Source of the DNA: Axinella damicornis
Taxonomy: Eukaryota > Porifera > Demospongiae > Axinellida > Axinellidae
Direction: 5' to 3'
Length of the DNA: 64,000 bases
NCBI GenBank assembly: GCA_963931865.1
Contig: OZ007515.1
Location: 4,214,821 to 4,278,820, forward strand
The notes beneath the pieces were generated by a model. It worked only from the letters and a program-made list of their open reading frames with translations. It was not told the origin of the DNA and ran no database searches. Below, one piece after another: positions 60,663 through 64,000 of the stretch. A program made the translations under genes and the position numbers. How positions within the stretch are numbered: position 1 is the first letter of the stretch; each line of letters begins with the position of its first letter.

Positions 60663-62761
60663 TTTCAGGCTGGTCAGCTAGCTAGCTACGGCTGTGAATA
60701 TTTTCACTGAGTGTGCGTGCAGTCATATGATCGTCAAGGTTTAATAGGTTATGTACACAGATCTATGAATTTTGGCTGGAACAGCCGATACCAGCTACTA
60801 GAACGACATAGCTAAGTGATCATTTGTTGATTTTGCTATCGAAATGATCTAGCTACTTGCTCTGACATGCAGAGCTGGACATAGGAAAAACAAAATTAGT
60901 GTGGTTCATCCTCCAATATTAATTCACCAATGTCACATGAACTTCCTCTCACTTCCTGTGTGGTAGCCCGTATCGTCCTAACTCCAGCATCAGTGGTATG
61001 ATCCGTCTGTAATCCATGGTTCACAATAGGCCTATAGTTTGCACGTAAGAGGTCTTGCTATTCCCTCTATAATAAAGGGTCAGCTTTACCTTCAGGCTCA
61101 TCAATTTTTATTAACCAGTTCTCTCTGATTCTCCACTAATTGTAAATCGAAGTGTATATTGGTCCGGCAGGAAGTAGGGCAATGGGTTAGGGTATATTAG
61201 GGCCAGGGTCAGTTCTAGATGCACGCGTGTTTCCGGTACCTATACCTAAAGTATGTACTTCCTGCCGGACCAATATCCTCGTCGATTATAGGCCATGACA
61301 CGTTATTCTATTCCCGTCTCTGCTTTCAAAGTTGACTGGCCCTAAGAGATATTCTCAACTGTGCTTGGTATTTCTCTAGAGTTTAGCTAGTAAACACGCA
61401 AAACTTTATGTATTGTAGTATGACGGACTGATCTGAATAGTCACCCAGAGAATTAAGATTGTTGATGCAGATTGTTTTAGTTTTAAGGCCAAAATGTGAC
61501 ATCGTGACTGTCTAGCTATAGATCTTTTGCATGATTAATGTGTCTGCTATAGCTATACATGATGGGGCATTACTATGCAAACAAGAAGCTATAACGTGAG
61601 ACTAATTTATAATGCCCATTTTTCTCACAAGACAATGTTACATAAATTATAGAGTCGGTCTATGATGTTTCAACATGATTATTTTCTCTTATGCTTTTGG
61701 CTGCATAATTATATTCCCTGGCGTAATGTGTCCAGGCTTACTTTCCACCCTATACAAACCGACATTCTACCATTGCTAGCGGTGCATGACAGGCCAACAA
61801 ACACCTGCATGGTGCATGCTTCTGCCAACACACCCAAAAAATCCCCACACCCCTCCTCCATATTATATAGCATATTATAGCTATAGACAGCTCTGAAACA
61901 AACTCCATTATCCGACCCAAACCTCCACAGGCTAGAGTGCATAGCTATACTGCTTTTGCTATAGTGATTTGGTGTTTGGCATACGTGCTGAGTACATGTA
62001 CACAGTGTGTATATGTATTAGAGTGACGTATAATGAATGCCCATTAAAATTGACATATTATTTCAAAACAGATTGTGTACCCAATCTGGACAAAGAGAAA
62101 CTACAATCCAACTGCTTTCATATACGGTTTCCTTTTGTAAGACACCATGCACCCCCCTGGACATCAATGATACATTAATATTTTGCTGAAGTCCAGATGC
62201 TCAAAATAAAATTCTGCATAACGCTATCAATAATATTATAGCAAATTATACATGTAGCTACTTAGCATTATTTTGTCCATACACATGGCTATAGCCTCAG
62301 CTATAGCACTGTCAGAGTGTTCCACTTCACCGTATATTATAGCTACATACATTGCTACTATAGTAGCATCAGCTATAGCACTGTCTGCTAACAGCTAGTG
62401 TTCCACTCCACATAATTATAGCTACTCTGCTTAGCTAGAACAGGAGGCTGTTACTTAATTCCTGCCACACATCCAATCACATCCGAAGAACTAACAAGCT
62501 AATAATAATAATTATTATTCATGAATGAATTCTTTTTTGGCTGCACTAGCTAGGTCATTTTTCTTCTCTCCATGTGCACCAGTTTCAAAATCATGCAGAC
62601 TACAGTATACAAATCTTTTTCATCTTTTTCATGATAAAACAATCATTAGATGGTCATGCAACCGTACTGGGCAACTAAAATTGTTGGTATAAGGGTGTTC
62701 AACAACGTTACCAGCTATAACTAAGAATCTATACGTTTACTGCAGCAATCGTTCACAAGAT
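60663..62761. other. Intergenic, upstream of ALDH 59178
   Basis: The part to 61630 is duplicated in inverse at 17.85-21.03 kb. It contains the empty TTAA site at 60741 and the 119-bp element at 61157. From 61630 to 62761 the DNA is AT-rich and unique in the window; nothing recognised, apart from a repeated AGCTATAGCACTGTC unit near 62295 and 62370. Confidence 0.6.
61157..61275. mobile_element. Short TATTGGTCCGGCAGG element (119 bp)
   Basis: Same ends as 37690-38637 (TATTGGTCCGGCAGGAAGTA and complement) but with most of the interior missing. The homologous position in the inverted duplicate (about 18190) has no such element. Confidence 0.8.
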
Positions 62762-64000
62762 TCAGGAATTCTTCTGAGGAAGCTTGATGGTGACCGTTTT
62801 GATCTCTGAATACTGTCGAAGACCATACTCCCCGAGCTCTCGACCATTTCCGGACTCCTTAAATCCACCGAATGGAGCTTGGGACTCGAGCACATCATAG
62901 CAGTTGATCCAAATAGTACCGGCACGGATACCCTGAGAGAGCATCAAGGCTTTGTCGAGATCTTTGGTAAAGATGGAAGCTGCAAGACCATAGTTGGTGC
63001 GGTTGGCTCGCTCAATAACTTCATCGATACTTTTGAACTTGAGGATTTGCATAACTGGGCCAAAGATTTCCTCCTTCGCGATTCGCATGTCGTCTTGCAC
63101 ATCACCAAAGACAGTAGGCTCAACGAAGAAGCCCCTTTCACCGAATCGTTTCCCACCACACAGCAGCTTGGCACCTTCCTTCTTTCCACTGTCAATCAAA
63201 TCCATGATCTTATCAAACTGCTCTTGATCAATTTGAGGGCCCTGCTCACACTCAGGATCCAGTGGATCGGTAACCTTGCGTTTCTTTGCTCGCTCAACGC
63301 TCCTTTTCACAAATTCATCGTAGATCGATTCTTCCACAAAGGTGCGAGTTCCAGCACAGCAGCACTGACCCTGGTTGAAGTAGAGTGCAAAGTGGCTCAT
63401 CTCGACAGCATACTCAAGGTCTGCATCTGCCAGAATGATGTTGGGGCTCTTCCCTCCGAGCTCAAGGGTGACGCGTTTGAGGTTGCTCTCACCTGCAGCC
63501 TGCTGAACTAGGTGACCAATTTCTGTTGAGCCAGTGAATGCCACCTTGTCGACATCCGGATGGTAAGCGATAGCGGCTCCAGCAGTCGGACCATAGCCTG
63601 GGATGATGTTGACAACACCGGGTGGGAAACCAGCCTCCGCAATGAGGTTGGCAATGTAGAGTGCGGTTAGGGGGGTCTGCTCTGCAACCTTCATGACAAT
63701 AGTGTTCCCTGCGCAAAGTGCTGGAGCAAGCTTCCATGCCTGCATGAGCAGGGGGAAATTCCAAGGGATGATTTGTCCACACACCCCAACAGGCTCGTGG
63801 CGAGTAAAAGTGAAGAAACTTCCATCCACGGGAATGGTTTTGCCGTGGATCTTGTCCGCCCACCCTGCGTAGTAGCGGTAGCACTTGAATGTGAGTGGCA
63901 AGTCAACGCCGAAGGAATCTTTGAACGGTTTCCCGTTATCGAGCGTCTCCAAGCGTGCTAGATACTCCCTGTCGCGTTCGATGAGGTCAGCGAGCTTGTT
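62762..64000 (-). CDS. ALDH1-like: ALDH1A-like aldehyde dehydrogenase, 5' end beyond window
   Basis: Open from the right edge of the window to TGA at 62762-62764. The 413 visible codons are the same as those of 55299-56801, including silent positions in every segment I compared, with a constant offset of 7463 bp. The 3' flank is unrelated, and even the stop codon differs (TGA here, TAA there). Contains [13 protein letters not shown] and GQCCCAG. It should encode the same enzyme. Confidence 0.9.
   Translation of the reverse strand, partial: NKLADLIERDREYLARLETLDNGKPFKDSFGVDLPLTFKCYRYYAGWADKIHGKTIPVDGSFFTFTRHEPVGVCGQIIPWNFPLLMQAWKLAPALCAGNTIVMKVAEQTPLTALYIANLIAEAGFPPGVVNIIPGYGPTAGAAIAYHPDVDKVAFTGSTEIGHLVQQAAGESNLKRVTLELGGKSPNIILADADLEYAVEMSHFALYFNQGQCCCAGTRTFVEESIYDEFVKRSVERAKKRKVTDPLDPECEQGPQIDQEQFDKIMDLIDSGKKEGAKLLCGGKRFGERGFFVEPTVFGDVQDDMRIAKEEIFGPVMQILKFKSIDEVIERANRTNYGLAASIFTKDLDKALMLSQGIRAGTIWINCYDVLESQAPFGGFKESGNGRELGEYGLRQYSEIKTVTIKLPQKNS

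Larger units (their letters stand above)
58850..61630. repeat. Right arm of the inverted duplication (with 17.85-22.82 kb)
   Basis: Reverse-complement match to the left arm through the ALDH gene and both flanks. It lacks the 2.4 kb inserted in the left arm and has its own 119-bp element at 61157. Confidence 0.85.

Overview
The window looks like nuclear DNA of an animal, probably a marine invertebrate; a sponge is plausible but is only an inference. The reasons are spliced genes with GT-AG introns, animal-type gene families (B4GALNT-like glycosyltransferase, mitochondrial-clan P450, ALDH1A-like dehydrogenase, DDX28-like helicase), long (CA)n and poly-G tracts, and a very high density of short inverted-repeat DNA transposons. 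No bacterial operon structure, rRNA operon or CRISPR array is seen. Layout: (1) 1-4310, + strand, the 3' six exons of a B4GALNT-like glycosyltransferase with minisatellites in its introns. (2) 5.0-6.7 kb, minus strand, relics of a TPR gene and of SUI1 (eIF2D-like) exons. (3) 8459-17005, minus strand, an intact 12-exon mitochondrial P450 (copy A). (4) 21033-22517, + strand, an intronless ALDH1A-like gene, followed by a broken 5' end of a second ALDH. (5) 23.1-39.2 kb, a second copy of block 1-17.8 kb: the glycosyltransferase, TPR and SUI1 parts are decayed, and the P450 (copy B, 28213-37643) is intact. (6) 40116-47467, a third intact P450 (copy C). (7) 47597-52308, a DDX28-like mitochondrial DEAD-box helicase. 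(8) 54.0-54.7 kb, a palindromic element carrying 21-bp repeats. (9) 55.3-64.0 kb, four more minus-strand intronless ALDH1A-like genes, the last cut by the window edge.

The window is built by duplication. Three tandem P450s derive from a duplicated block. ALDH 21033-22517 and ALDH 59178-60662, with flanks, form an inverted duplication. ALDH 55299 and ALDH 62762 are indistinguishable in coding sequence but have unrelated 3' flanks. Comparing duplicated copies gives several filled and empty insertion sites: a palindromic family ending TAGCCTCG/CGAGGCTA with mostly 9-bp target duplications (Mutator-like behaviour), a 603-bp TTAA-flanked piggyBac-like element, and other inverted-repeat elements. 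A Penelope-like 3' fragment lies in a P450 intron.

Functionally, three mitochondrial P450s next to five cytosolic retinal-dehydrogenase-like ALDHs suggest a locus for oxidising lipophilic alcohols and aldehydes such as retinoids, steroids or terpenoids. That coupling is inferred from co-location and family chemistry only.
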